Below, in pieces: positions 25,804-34,262 of a DNA stretch of 64,000 nt; the stretch's first letter is position 1, and each line of letters opens with the position of its first letter. Origin of the DNA: Alkalibacterium sp. 20 (GTDB lineage Bacteria; Bacillota; Bacilli; Lactobacillales; Carnobacteriaceae_A). A program made the position numbers and the translations under genes. Location of the stretch: the NCBI RefSeq assembly GCF_001885615.1, contig NZ_LSRN01000001.1, positions 1 to 64,000 of the forward strand, in the 5' to 3' direction. The notes under the pieces are model-generated. The model did no database searches. It was not told where the DNA came from and worked only from the letters and a program-made list of their open reading frames with translations.

Positions 25804-25900
25804 AGTGCAGATCCACTTAAAGAAAGCTTCTAAGTTGGTCATTTTGCTTCATAGATGACCTCCAACTTTAAAATTATCAACCGCTAAGTGGTCATTCCCG
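25804..25900. repeat. Periodic dyad array C (about 53 bp units)
   Basis: Small hairpin AAGTG...CACTT (25804-25818); larger AAGTTGG...CCAACTT with inner TCAT/ATGA (25832-25868); a third half-unit TAAGTGGTCATT (25885). The GGTCATT motif recurs at 25837 and 25890, 53 bases apart, and is the same heptamer seen in array A. Confidence 0.55.
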
Positions 25901-26022
25901 CAATAATATAGTATGAAAATTGACTCTCAGTCAGCCTGATCGGCGATCAAACGATTGATATGCCAAGAATCGTCAAAATCGGTTTGATGCTAGCAGGATC
26001 GAAATAAACGATATGATTAATG

Positions 26023-26067
26023 ACTACCCGAGAAACAGTATAAAAATTTTTTCTCGGGTAGTTTTTT
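26023..26067. terminator. Intrinsic terminator-like hairpin
   Basis: 13-bp perfect stem ACTACCCGAGAAA/TTTCTCGGGTAGT plus T6. No intact gene ends just upstream on +. The preceding 80 bases (25940-26008) read like the 3' end of a lost membrane-protein gene (in-frame IVKIGLMLAGSK then stop). Confidence 0.7.
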
Positions 26068-26082
26068 ATTGCTGACGATTCG

Positions 26083-26165
26083 TTCGGTAAGTAGCGCAGT
26101 ATACATTATTTCTAATTTCCGAACCACAAATAAATAACGGACATACTCGCGAATTCGCGAGTATG
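26083..26165. repeat. Degenerate array unit plus 24-bp perfect palindrome
   Basis: GTTCGGTAAGT (26082) pairs with AATTTCCGAAC (26114-26124), repeating the stem words of array A. 53 bases after the first arm the motif AACGG leads into a perfect palindrome with arm CATACTCGCGAA (26142-26165). The palindrome ends 190 bases before the M16C protease start. Confidence 0.6.
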
Positions 26166-26355
26166 CACAGCATTGAAACAAGTGACTGCATTTGCTTATC
26201 CCCACTTATACTGATTACCGCTAAAAAAAAAATTCATTCAATTATTTAAATTGGAAGAGATCGAACCCTTTCAATCTCTTCCTCTAGTCAAAAAGGGTTT
26301 CAATCATGTACAATGGTTTCATATGGAAAAATAATGAGAATTAAAGGAGATACGT

Positions 26356-29247
26356 ATGGTCTTTAAAAAAATCGAAACGCAGAATCTTCCGGATATCCAT
26401 TCAGAAGGTCATTTATACGAACACGAAGAAACAGGTGCACAGGTTTTATACTTAGCCAACGATGACACCAATAAATCATTTACAATAGGTTTTAAAACAC
26501 CGCCTTATAACGACAATGGTATCGCACATATTTTAGAGCATTCTGTCTTGAACGGTTCTAAGAAATACCCGTCAAAAGAACCGTTCGTGGAATTGATCAA
26601 AGGGTCACTCAATACCTTTGTCAACGCGATGACGTTTTCGGATAAAACCATTTACCCGGTCGCATCCACTAATGAAAAAGATTTCGGTCACTTGATGGGC
26701 GTCTATCTGGACGCTGTCTTTCAACCGAAACTGTATCAAGATCCGCAAATATTGGCACAGGAAGGCTGGCACTATCACCTTGAAAATGAGGCCGACGATT
26801 TGATCTATAAAGGCGTCGTCTACAATGAGATGAAAGGCGCTGCGGCTTCACCTGAGCGTCAGTTATATGATCACGTCGCGGCTCAGCTTTATCCAAACAC
26901 TGTATACAGCCACAACTCCGGTGGGGATCCTAAAGCCATTCCAACATTAACGCAGGAAGAATTTATCACTTTCCACCAAATGTATTACCACCCCAGTAAT
27001 TCGCTGACAATCGTTTACGGGGATTTAAACATCACCAAACTCTTTGATTCACTTGAAGAGTACTTTACAGGCATGGGTAAACAGGAAGAGACCGTAGACT
27101 TATCCATCGAACCGTCACAACCTAAAGAGTCCGTATATACGGATACGTATTCGATTACAGTCGGTGACGATCCAACGGGTAAAGATTACCTGGCGCTTGG
27201 CTGGCACGGTGCGCTCCCCGATGAGACGTTAGACATCTTTGGCTTGGAAGTGCTGGACGAAATACTTTTCGGAAACAATCAGTCGCCACTTAAAAAAGCA
27301 TTACTTGACGCTGACATTGGTGGAGACATCGATAGTGACGTATCCGATATCGGTTATCCAACGGCCTTCTTAATCATGGCCAAGTATTCAAGTGCCGATA
27401 AAATGCCGCAATTCAAACAGGTGGTAGAAGATACCCTGACTGAATTAGTGGAAAAAGGCATCAAAAAAGACCTGATTCAGGCAGCCTTGAACAAAATCAC
27501 TTTCCAGACCCGTGAAGCGGCGATCTCAGAAGACAATCCGCGTGGGGTCATTTATGCCATTCAAACACTGAATACCTGGTTGTACGGAAAAGATCCGTTT
27601 GTTAATTTACAGTTTAACCATTACTTGGAAGAACTGGCTAAAAAAGTGGACGAAGGATACTTCGAAGACCTTATCAAACGCAAATTTTTAAATAACGACG
27701 TATTTACGCAAGTGATCCTAAAAGCGGAACCGGGAAAAAGCGATAAATTAGAAACAGAAACGCTTAAAAAACTCCAAGAATATAAAGGCAACATTTCAGA
27801 TGAGGAACGAACAGAGATCATCAAAGAAACGCAGGCATTGATCGAACGTCAGGGAACTCCCGATAGCCCAGAAGACCTGGCTAAGATCCCAACTTTAAAA
27901 CGTGAAGATTTGACCACGGAGGAACAGGACTATCCGATCGAAGAGAGCGTATTTAACGAAGACACTTCTTTCTATCACACGGAACAGTTCACTTCAGGCA
28001 TCGATTACATCAACTTGTACTTCGACATTAAAGATTTCAAAGCAGACGAGTATTCGCTCCTAGGGTATTTCAGTCACTTGCTCGGCAAACTGGCCACAGA
28101 GAAGTATGACGAAGCGGACTTACAGACGGAAATGGACACACACACAGGCGGTATTTATGGCAGTGTGGCTGTTTACGAAGACAAAGAAGGAAACGTCAAA
28201 CCTTACTTCAAACTAAGTGGTAAAGCCTTGGCTGCCTCACTAGAGGACTTGGTTGGCTTGATGAAGGAAATCATGCTGCATACACAGTTTGACAAAAAAG
28301 CGGAACTGCTGAAAATCACGCAGCGTCTTCTTTCTAATTTCGAGCAGAAAATCAATTTCAGTTCACACGCTATCGTCGCTAACCGCGCCTTGAGCCAAGT
28401 GAAGCCGGCAGTGAAAATCAGTGAATCGATCAATGGTATCGATCAGTTCAATTATTTGAAAGTGGTGCGTGACGAGTTGAAATCTGACTCAATCGAACTG
28501 AATGACAAATTGACTCAATTGTTGACCAAACTCTTGAATAAGCGTCGCTTACATGTTCTTTATACAGGTGGGGCTGATCGTAAAGACAAGGTCAAAGACG
28601 TCTTGATTTCGGCCTTTGCTTCCTTACAAAGCGAACCTCTAGGTGAAGCAGTCACTTACAAAGCTGGGACTAAACAAAATGAAGCATACGTCACAGCGCA
28701 GGATGTAAACTATGTTGGACTTGGTAGTGACGCCACAGGGACACTGGACTATACTGGAATGTCCTTGGTCTTATCGACGGCTTTCCGCTTCGATTACCTG
28801 TGGAATGAAATCCGCGTGAAAGGTGGCGCATACGGTTCGCTATACCAGCACAACCGTACCGGCAGTCTAGCATTAGGTTCCTACCGTGATCCAAATATCG
28901 GTAAAACGCTGGCCGTGTACAAAAACATGCCGACGTACGTTAAAGAGCTGACGCTTTCTGAATCTGAACTCTTGAAATACATCATCGGGTCACTCAGCCC
29001 GCTTGAGCAGCCAAAATCGGCAGAGAGCAAAGGACTCACAGCATTCAACCGACTCAAACGCAACATTACCAAAGAAGACATCATTCAGTTGAAAGAAGAA
29101 ATTCTGGCAACCGATTCAGACAAACTGTCTGCCTTACACGACGGTTTCACCAAAGTCATTGACGCAGGCTCAGTGGTCGTCATCGGTAACAAAGCACAAA
29201 TTGAGAATGAAAAAGACTTGTTCGACAAAATTTACGATCTTTATTAA
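26356..29247 (+). CDS. M16C-family zinc metalloprotease (presequence-protease/insulinase-like)
   Basis: 963-aa clamshell peptidase of the PreP/Cym1 subgroup. The inverted zinc motif HILEH is at residues 58-62, with the distal ligand in VVYNEMKGA near 159. Four homologous domains follow, the second pair lacking the motif but carrying the R-G-AYG-type substrate-binding element (RVKGGAYGSLY). No signal peptide is seen, so it probably degrades short peptides in the cytoplasm. ATG 26356 follows AAGGAGAT. The gene is monocistronic, preceded by palindromic repeats and TACAAT (26309) as a possible -10, and ended by a strong terminator. Confidence 0.92.
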   Translation: MVFKKIETQNLPDIHSEGHLYEHEETGAQVLYLANDDTNKSFTIGFKTPPYNDNGIAHILEHSVLNGSKKYPSKEPFVELIKGSLNTFVNAMTFSDKTIYPVASTNEKDFGHLMGVYLDAVFQPKLYQDPQILAQEGWHYHLENEADDLIYKGVVYNEMKGAAASPERQLYDHVAAQLYPNTVYSHNSGGDPKAIPTLTQEEFITFHQMYYHPSNSLTIVYGDLNITKLFDSLEEYFTGMGKQEETVDLSIEPSQPKESVYTDTYSITVGDDPTGKDYLALGWHGALPDETLDIFGLEVLDEILFGNNQSPLKKALLDADIGGDIDSDVSDIGYPTAFLIMAKYSSADKMPQFKQVVEDTLTELVEKGIKKDLIQAALNKITFQTREAAISEDNPRGVIYAIQTLNTWLYGKDPFVNLQFNHYLEELAKKVDEGYFEDLIKRKFLNNDVFTQVILKAEPGKSDKLETETLKKLQEYKGNISDEERTEIIKETQALIERQGTPDSPEDLAKIPTLKREDLTTEEQDYPIEESVFNEDTSFYHTEQFTSGIDYINLYFDIKDFKADEYSLLGYFSHLLGKLATEKYDEADLQTEMDTHTGGIYGSVAVYEDKEGNVKPYFKLSGKALAASLEDLVGLMKEIMLHTQFDKKAELLKITQRLLSNFEQKINFSSHAIVANRALSQVKPAVKISESINGIDQFNYLKVVRDELKSDSIELNDKLTQLLTKLLNKRRLHVLYTGGADRKDKVKDVLISAFASLQSEPLGEAVTYKAGTKQNEAYVTAQDVNYVGLGSDATGTLDYTGMSLVLSTAFRFDYLWNEIRVKGGAYGSLYQHNRTGSLALGSYRDPNIGKTLAVYKNMPTYVKELTLSESELLKYIIGSLSPLEQPKSAESKGLTAFNRLKRNITKEDIIQLKEEILATDSDKLSALHDGFTKVIDAGSVVVIGNKAQIENEKDLFDKIYDLY

Positions 29248-29269
29248 TCAGTTCAGTTAAGTAATTCAG

Positions 29270-29311
29270 GAACAAACCATTTGGCATAGTGCCTAATGGT
29301 TTGTTCTTTTT
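29270..29311 (+). terminator. Intrinsic terminator after the M16C protease
   Basis: 12-bp stem GAACAAACCATT/AATGGTTTGTTC with inner GGCA/TGCC, then T5. Confidence 0.9.
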
Positions 29312-29521
29312 CATATTATTGGATAGTGAATAAACACCGGGTCGATTTCCTTCTAAGCCTTAAAAAAACATCTTGTTAATAGTTATAAATTGTAATGGTG
29401 AAAAGAGAAAAGGTATACTAAAAATGAAGTTACCGTGAAAAAGAATAGAGTATTGAATCTTTAACACAGTTGTCATGATAAACAAGTATAAACTACACTA
29501 TAAAAGAAAGGAGGATTTTTA

Positions 29522-29821
29522 ATGAATACACTAATTGCTGTCTCAATCGTACCTTTAGGAAGAGATGATAATGTCTCTTCACAAGTTGCTGAAGTGATAA
29601 AAGTCATCAGAGATTCAGGATTACCAAACAAAACAAATTCAATGTTTACAGAAATCGAAGGACCGTGGGACGAGGTCATGAAAGTGGTAAAAGAGTCAGT
29701 TAAAGTTTTAACTGATAAAGGCATTCGTACCGAAATCGTGCTGAAAGCCGATATCCGTCCTGGACACGATAATATGATAAATACTAAGGTCGAAAAGATT
29801 GAAAAATTACTTGATGATTAA
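29522..29821 (+). CDS. MTH1187/YqgV-family thiamine-binding protein
   Basis: 99-aa ferredoxin-fold protein of the DUF77 family; a homologue has been crystallised with bound thiamine. Visible family hallmarks are the N-terminal strand TLIAVSIVPLG, GLPNKTNSMFTEIEGPWDEV and the C-terminal helical KADIRPGH. It is thought to buffer or shuttle thiamine or a related ligand. AAAGGAGG precedes ATG 29522. I see no TPP riboswitch upstream, so regulation by thiamine is not evident. Monocistronic. Confidence 0.88.
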   Translation: MNTLIAVSIVPLGRDDNVSSQVAEVIKVIRDSGLPNKTNSMFTEIEGPWDEVMKVVKESVKVLTDKGIRTEIVLKADIRPGHDNMINTKVEKIEKLLDD

Positions 29822-30128
29822 AGCAGATAGAAAATCATTTACGCATCATATTATCTTACTTTGAAATTTCAAAGAAAAACAAACTGAATAGGATGATTTA
29901 AAAAGGTTCTGGTTTTGATATTTTGAAGCTGGAACCTCTTTTATGTTCGTTTACTTTAACTAGTTTAAGATTGACTAGATTCTCAACCTTCCAGAATGAC
30001 ACATTGTTGATATAAATGTAACCATGCATTGAAGTTTACTTCACTAACCCATATAATGAATTGAGTAGAGAAAAGATTATCCAGAATAAATCACCTTTAA
30101 ACGTATAATATGAGGAGGGGAGGAACGT
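29822..30128. other. Intergenic region with weak terminator
   Basis: A hairpin AGGTTC/GAACCT (29904-29909, 29932-29937) with CTTTTAT downstream probably ends the thiamine-binding gene. The rest is AT-rich with no coding signal; a strong GAGGAGGGGAGG tract precedes the next gene. Confidence 0.45.
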
Positions 30129-30569
30129 TTGACACTCTTTTATTTCGCACTGATTGCGAGTGGTATTGTGTTATTCTTCAAAGATACAACAGGATTAAAT
30201 CGCTTATATAAAGCCATCGATACATATACGCAGCAATTTAAAGTCGCTACGTTTATTTATATCGGCCTAATAGGCATGCTGCTCGTGCCGTTAGATTTCA
30301 TTGATCTGTCAATAATCGGTTTGTATGCCATGGTTTATCTCTTTATCGGAGTGATCATGTATGGGCTATACCAAAGAAAACCCTTCAAAGCACTGAAATA
30401 CGTCAGTTTGTTGCATGTATTAGGGATACTTGGACGCCTAGTGGTTGAATGGCAGTCACTGACACCGTTAATGCTGGTCAACCTTCTTATCTATGCAGCT
30501 ATCATTCCTCTTTATATTTACATCATACAATTGGTCCTCACGCTCAATTGTTTTTCATCAAACGACTAA
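30129..30569 (+). CDS. Hypothetical integral membrane protein, 146 aa
   Basis: TTG 30129 lies after GGGGAGGAACG. The protein is almost entirely hydrophobic, with about four to five spans and short loops (FKDTTGLNRLYKAIDTYTQ; QRKPFKALKYVSLL). I do not recognise a family. It lies 60 bases upstream of a larger membrane protein and the two could form an operon. Confidence 0.7.
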   Translation: MTLFYFALIASGIVLFFKDTTGLNRLYKAIDTYTQQFKVATFIYIGLIGMLLVPLDFIDLSIIGLYAMVYLFIGVIMYGLYQRKPFKALKYVSLLHVLGILGRLVVEWQSLTPLMLVNLLIYAAIIPLYIYIIQLVLTLNCFSSND

Positions 30570-30629
30570 GTTATCACTAAATAAATCATTAGAATTAAGA
30601 AGCTAAATGATACAGAAAAGGAAGATACC

Positions 30630-32231
30630 ATGAAAACAATAAAGAAACGACTATTCTTATATCTCACATTATTTATAATCTCGTTAGTTGTATTTTACAT
30701 ATACACACCGGCGCTCAATATTCACTCTCAGGAGTTTAGATTCCTGATTTTAATGCTGACGATTGCAGTCATCAGTGTCGAAATAACGATAGACGGCCAA
30801 TATTTCTATAATAAAAAAGTGAAATACGGTGCTTTGATCATTCCCATACTGCTGGTCATAGTTATCGCACTGGGTAACTTAGTTAATGGCGTATTGTTCC
30901 GTGCCACTGATTATGCTGACTTGATCGAAGTCGAAGAAAAAAGCTTTCAGGAAGACTTCCCAGCCATGGACGAATCATCGATCCCAATGATGGATAGAGA
31001 CACGGCTCAACGTTTAGGTGACCGTCGTATCGGTTCAATCAGTGAACTCGTCTCTCAATTCGTTCCGGCAGAGACCTATACGCAGATCAATATCGATAAC
31101 GAACCTTACCGTGTCACACCGCTTCAATACGCCAGTTTCATGCGCTGGTTAAACAACCGCAGCGAAGGTATTCCAAACTACTTGAAAGTAGACATGGTTA
31201 CAGGTGCAGTAGAAGTGGAAGACCTTGAAGAGAACATTAAATACTCTGATTCAGAATTACTAAATCGTAATGTCAAACGTCATTTACGCTTCAAGTATCC
31301 GACCAGGATTTTTGAAGATCCAGATTTTGAAGTCGATGACGAAGGACACCCATATTATATAGCAACGACTTATGAAAATGTTTTCTGGTTCAAACAGCTT
31401 GAACCCACTGGTCTGATTGTCTTGGACGCAGTCACAGGTGAATCAGAAGAATATAATTTAGATAGTATGCCGACATGGGTCGACCGCGTGTATTCATCCG
31501 ATCTGATCCTACAACAATTAAATTATAAAGGACAATACAATGGCGGATTCTTTAACGCCATGTTTGGAAAACGCGGTGTCACTAAAACTACAGACGGTTA
31601 CAACTATATTCCGATGAATGATGATATTTATCTTTATACTGGTGTCACATCTATAAATAGAGATTCCTCAAATATTGGGTTCTATCTCGTGAACATGCGT
31701 ACGAAAGCAGCCGAGTTTTATCCAGTGACATCCGCAGACGAATTCTCAGCAATGCAATCAGCAGAGGGTTCATTGCAACAGATGCGTTTTGAATCAACGT
31801 TCCCACTCTTAATCAGTTTGAATGAACGTCCGTATTACATTTCATCCCTAAAAGATGATTCCGGACTCGTTCGTTCCTATGCACTGGTCGACGCACAAGA
31901 TTACCAGAAAGTCATCACTAGCGAAACTGTCGATGGTTTGATCGCGCAATTAAACGGTCAAAGCACATCAGATGCTGATATGACTGAGGCTGAGGATGAA
32001 GCTGAAATCGAAGAAGTGGACGAAGAAATCTTGAAACAAATCAGTGGTGAGGTTGAAAACATCTCCCAAGCCGTTGTTTCCGGCAATACCATTTACTACT
32101 TCATGATCGACGGCAGCATCTACAAAGCAGATATCACATTAAATGACGCTTTACCGTTTGTCGAAGAAGGCCAAGTCATCGAAGGCGAAGCCACTGAAGA
32201 AAACGAATTTAAAGTTATTATTTTAGACTAG
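30630..32231 (+). CDS. Large membrane-anchored protein of unknown function, 533 aa
   Basis: Three hydrophobic segments in the first 100 residues (about 8-26, 36-54 and 67-90) are followed by a long hydrophilic, predicted extracytoplasmic part of about 430 residues. It contains several WF/Y-rich strands (YPTRIFEDPDFEVDDEGHPY, TGLIVLDAVTGESEEYNL) and an acidic linker rich in Glu and Asp (about 450-475) near the C-terminus. The repeated pattern of a strand, then VDAVTG or VDMVTGAVEV, looks like PepSY-type modules (domains of secreted peptidase propeptides), but this is only a suggestion. GGAAGATACC precedes ATG 30630; a terminator follows immediately. Confidence 0.75.
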   Translation: MKTIKKRLFLYLTLFIISLVVFYIYTPALNIHSQEFRFLILMLTIAVISVEITIDGQYFYNKKVKYGALIIPILLVIVIALGNLVNGVLFRATDYADLIEVEEKSFQEDFPAMDESSIPMMDRDTAQRLGDRRIGSISELVSQFVPAETYTQINIDNEPYRVTPLQYASFMRWLNNRSEGIPNYLKVDMVTGAVEVEDLEENIKYSDSELLNRNVKRHLRFKYPTRIFEDPDFEVDDEGHPYYIATTYENVFWFKQLEPTGLIVLDAVTGESEEYNLDSMPTWVDRVYSSDLILQQLNYKGQYNGGFFNAMFGKRGVTKTTDGYNYIPMNDDIYLYTGVTSINRDSSNIGFYLVNMRTKAAEFYPVTSADEFSAMQSAEGSLQQMRFESTFPLLISLNERPYYISSLKDDSGLVRSYALVDAQDYQKVITSETVDGLIAQLNGQSTSDADMTEAEDEAEIEEVDEEILKQISGEVENISQAVVSGNTIYYFMIDGSIYKADITLNDALPFVEEGQVIEGEATEENEFKVIILD

Positions 32232-32238
32232 CACTAAC

Positions 32239-32293
32239 AGCCCTATACATGATCACTTAGTTTCATAAGTGCATTATGTCTAGGGCTTTTTTT
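32239..32293 (+). terminator. Intrinsic terminator, first copy of a duplicated segment
   Basis: Outer stem AGCCCTA/TAGGGCT, inner CACTTA/TAAGTG, then T7. A diverged second copy lies at 33197-33247. Confidence 0.85.
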
Positions 32294-32299
32294 ATTTTT

Positions 32300-32400
32300 T
32301 AAAATCAGACAACAGAGAACAGGCGTTATCTTGTGAAATCGATTACAAAGCTTTGGTTTTATTACATATTGATGTTAATATATCTACGAATAGAAAAAAG
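32300..32400 (+). promoter_or_regulatory. Duplicated promoter region with cre-like site, copy 1
   Basis: TGAAATCGATTACA at 32334-32347 fits the catabolite-responsive element consensus TGWAANCGNTNNCA. A candidate promoter follows (TTGGTT, 17 bases, TAATAT). It now drives only the decayed DUF4352-like gene. Confidence 0.5.
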
Positions 32401-32528
32401 AAAAGAGGAGAGAATGTTATGGGTCATTTCTACACTTCTTGATGCGGAGGATTGCACTTGGTATTAATTATTAACAAAAAGGTTCCCCGTTAAGTGCTTT
32501 TTTGATCCTATAAAAAAAGAGATGCAAA

Positions 32529-32978
32529 ATGGATACTTTATTCGCATGGCTATTTATTATAAACTATTTTGGTGACGACGACACCAAATACGAGGCCCTT
32601 TATACAATGAAAATTACCGATGTGGTTCGCGGCGACGAAGCCTTTACGGTCTTACAAGCAGAGAACGAGTTTATTGAGCCCGCACCGGAAGGCATGGAAT
32701 AGGCCATCATCACGATTGAAGGTACACTCTTAAAAGGGGATGAAGATGTTCCCTATACTGTTTTTCCATTGTTTTCCGTGATTGATTCAAGCGGAGTCAT
32801 AGTCCAACAGGATGAATCTGCGTCACTGGACGGTAACAAATAAGGGTTTGTAGACTTGTTCCCCGGTGAACAAAACAATGGACGCATTGCAAAATACATG
32901 CCTATTGATGACCCCAGCTTGCTTGTACTGGTCGACCTATCTGGCGGCGATGGGATTTACTTTTCGTTAACTGAATAA
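32529..32978 (+). pseudogene. Decayed DUF4352-like exported/lipoprotein gene
   Basis: A single frame reads MDTLFAWLFIINYFGDDDTK, then KITDVVRGDEAF, AENEFIEPAPEGME, AIITIEGTL, PYTVFPLFSVIDSSG, KYMPIDDPSLLVLVDLSG and a final stop. It is interrupted by TAG at 32700 (where relatives have a tyrosine) and TAA at 32841. The pattern of a membrane anchor, acidic stretch and immunoglobulin-like domain with EFxEP resembles DUF4352 proteins. It lies between two copies of the same terminator/promoter segment, so it was probably a paralogous cassette next to the 33374 gene that has been inactivated. The N-terminal anchor ending in FGDDD resembles SMGDDDE of that gene. Confidence 0.65.
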
Positions 32979-33191
32979 ATACCCATTTTTATAGTTAACA
33001 AGGGCGCTCTGGTTTCACAGCAACTTGTTGTGGTTCAAAGACAAGTATACCTATTATGAAAAAAATGGAGAAAATCAGCGGGCACATCAAATCACGGGCA
33101 GAATACTTCAATCTGAAAGAAGACTTGTCGCACCGACACAGCACGCGGTACCAAGAAATGCATAAGTTAAACAAAGATGACAAGCACTTTC

Positions 33192-33350
33192 AAAGTCCTA
33201 TACATGATCACTTAGTTTCTTAAGTGCCTCATGTGTAGGCTTTTTTTATTTAAAAAAATCAGACTAAAGATAATAGGCGTTATTTCGTGAAATCGATTAC
33301 AAAGTTGTGGTTTTATGCATTTAAAAATGTTAATATATATACAAATAAAA
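33192..33350 (+). repeat. Second copy of the terminator/cre/promoter segment
   Basis: Matches 32236-32395 over about 155 bases: CCTATACATGATCACTTAG, GTAGGCTTTTTTTATTT (first copy GTCTAGGGC...), AATCAGAC, AGGCGTTAT, TGTGAAATCG-type box and TTAATATAT. It includes a terminator hairpin (33197-33247) and a cre-like TGAAATCGATTACA (33288-33301), now upstream of the Ltp-family gene. Confidence 0.75.
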
Positions 33351-33373
33351 AATAAGGCCTAGGAGGAATTATT

Positions 33374-34123
33374 TTGTCAAAGAAAAAATATTATGATGCG
33401 GATGGTAATGAGGTGAAAGTAAAAAGTGTGAAACCTTTTTACAAAAAATGGTGGTTTATTGCCCTTGTAGTAATCTTTGTTTTTAATGCCCTAAACTCGA
33501 TGGGTGATGACGACGAAGCAGAAGTAGATACAGCTGATGCTGAACTGGTCCAAGAGGTCGAGGCAATCGATGAAGTTGAAGAAGAACGTGAAGAAGTTGT
33601 GGAAGAGGAACCTGAAGAAGATGAAAGTGAAGAAACAGAAGATGTAGCAGAAGAAACTGAAGAAGATGTTCCTACTGAATTTCAATCAGCTTTAAATAAA
33701 GCTGATTCCTATTCAAGTTTACTTAATATGTCAAAACAAGGGTTATATAATCAATTAACTTCAGAATACGGAGATCAGTTCTCAGAAGAAGCAGCTCAAT
33801 ATGCAATCGATAATATAGATGCTGATTTTAATGAAAATGCTCTAGCAAAGGCCGAGACATACAGTGACACCATGCACATGTCTAAAAAAGGGATATTTGA
33901 TCAATTAATATCTGAATATGGCGAGCAGTTCACAGAAGAAGAAGCGAATTACGCTATAGAAAATCTAGTAACAGACTATAAAGAAAATGCCTTGAAAAAA
34001 GCAGAAACTTACCAAGAAAGTATGGATATGTCGCCTGAAGGAATAAAGGACCAATTAATGTCAGATTATGGCGAAAAATTTACGAAAGAAGAAGCTGATT
34101 ACGCTATAAGCAATCTAGAATAA
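33374..34123 (+). CDS. Ltp-family surface protein with three Ltp repeats
   Basis: 249 aa, TTG start at 33374 after AGGAGG. N-terminal membrane anchor (about residues 20-37, KWWFIALVVIFVFNAL), a strongly acidic Glu-rich spacer (about 45-95), then three imperfect repeats of about 48 residues with the consensus AxxKAxxYxxxMxMSKxGIxDQL, then SEYGxxFTEEEAxYAIxNL (about 103-150, 151-198, 199-249). Such helix-turn-helix-like Ltp modules occur in the superinfection-exclusion lipoprotein Ltp of Streptococcus phage TP-J34 and in many host surface proteins. There is no lipobox cysteine, so anchoring is by the transmembrane helix. Whether it blocks phage DNA entry is inference only. Confidence 0.88.
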   Translation: MSKKKYYDADGNEVKVKSVKPFYKKWWFIALVVIFVFNALNSMGDDDEAEVDTADAELVQEVEAIDEVEEEREEVVEEEPEEDESEETEDVAEETEEDVPTEFQSALNKADSYSSLLNMSKQGLYNQLTSEYGDQFSEEAAQYAIDNIDADFNENALAKAETYSDTMHMSKKGIFDQLISEYGEQFTEEEANYAIENLVTDYKENALKKAETYQESMDMSPEGIKDQLMSDYGEKFTKEEADYAISNLE

Positions 34124-34130
34124 TTAATTT

Positions 34131-34167
34131 AGAACCTATGTTGATTTTTCGACATAGGTTCTTTATT
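34131..34167 (+). terminator. Intrinsic terminator after the Ltp gene
   Basis: 11-bp perfect stem AGAACCTATGT/ACATAGGTTCT followed by TTATTT. Confidence 0.85.
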
Positions 34168-34262
34168 TGCAATGGGTAAAAATGGTATAGTTAAGTAGTG
34201 AAGTTATTTAACACAACGATATTTAAAAAAAATAAGTAATTACAATCGAGAAAGGAGAGCAT

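Noticed and set aside
25940-26008. Frame ending IVKIGLMLAGSK-stop
   Set aside because: Looks like the tail of a lost membrane-transporter gene, but only about 25 codons remain and the family cannot be named.
33056-33223. 55-codon frame starting MKKMEKISGHIKSRAEYFN
   Set aside because: It runs straight into the duplicated terminator and has no clear ribosome binding site. A second frame over the same bases also looks coding-like (WFKDKYTYYEKNGENQRAHQ), so this is more likely a degraded gene tail.
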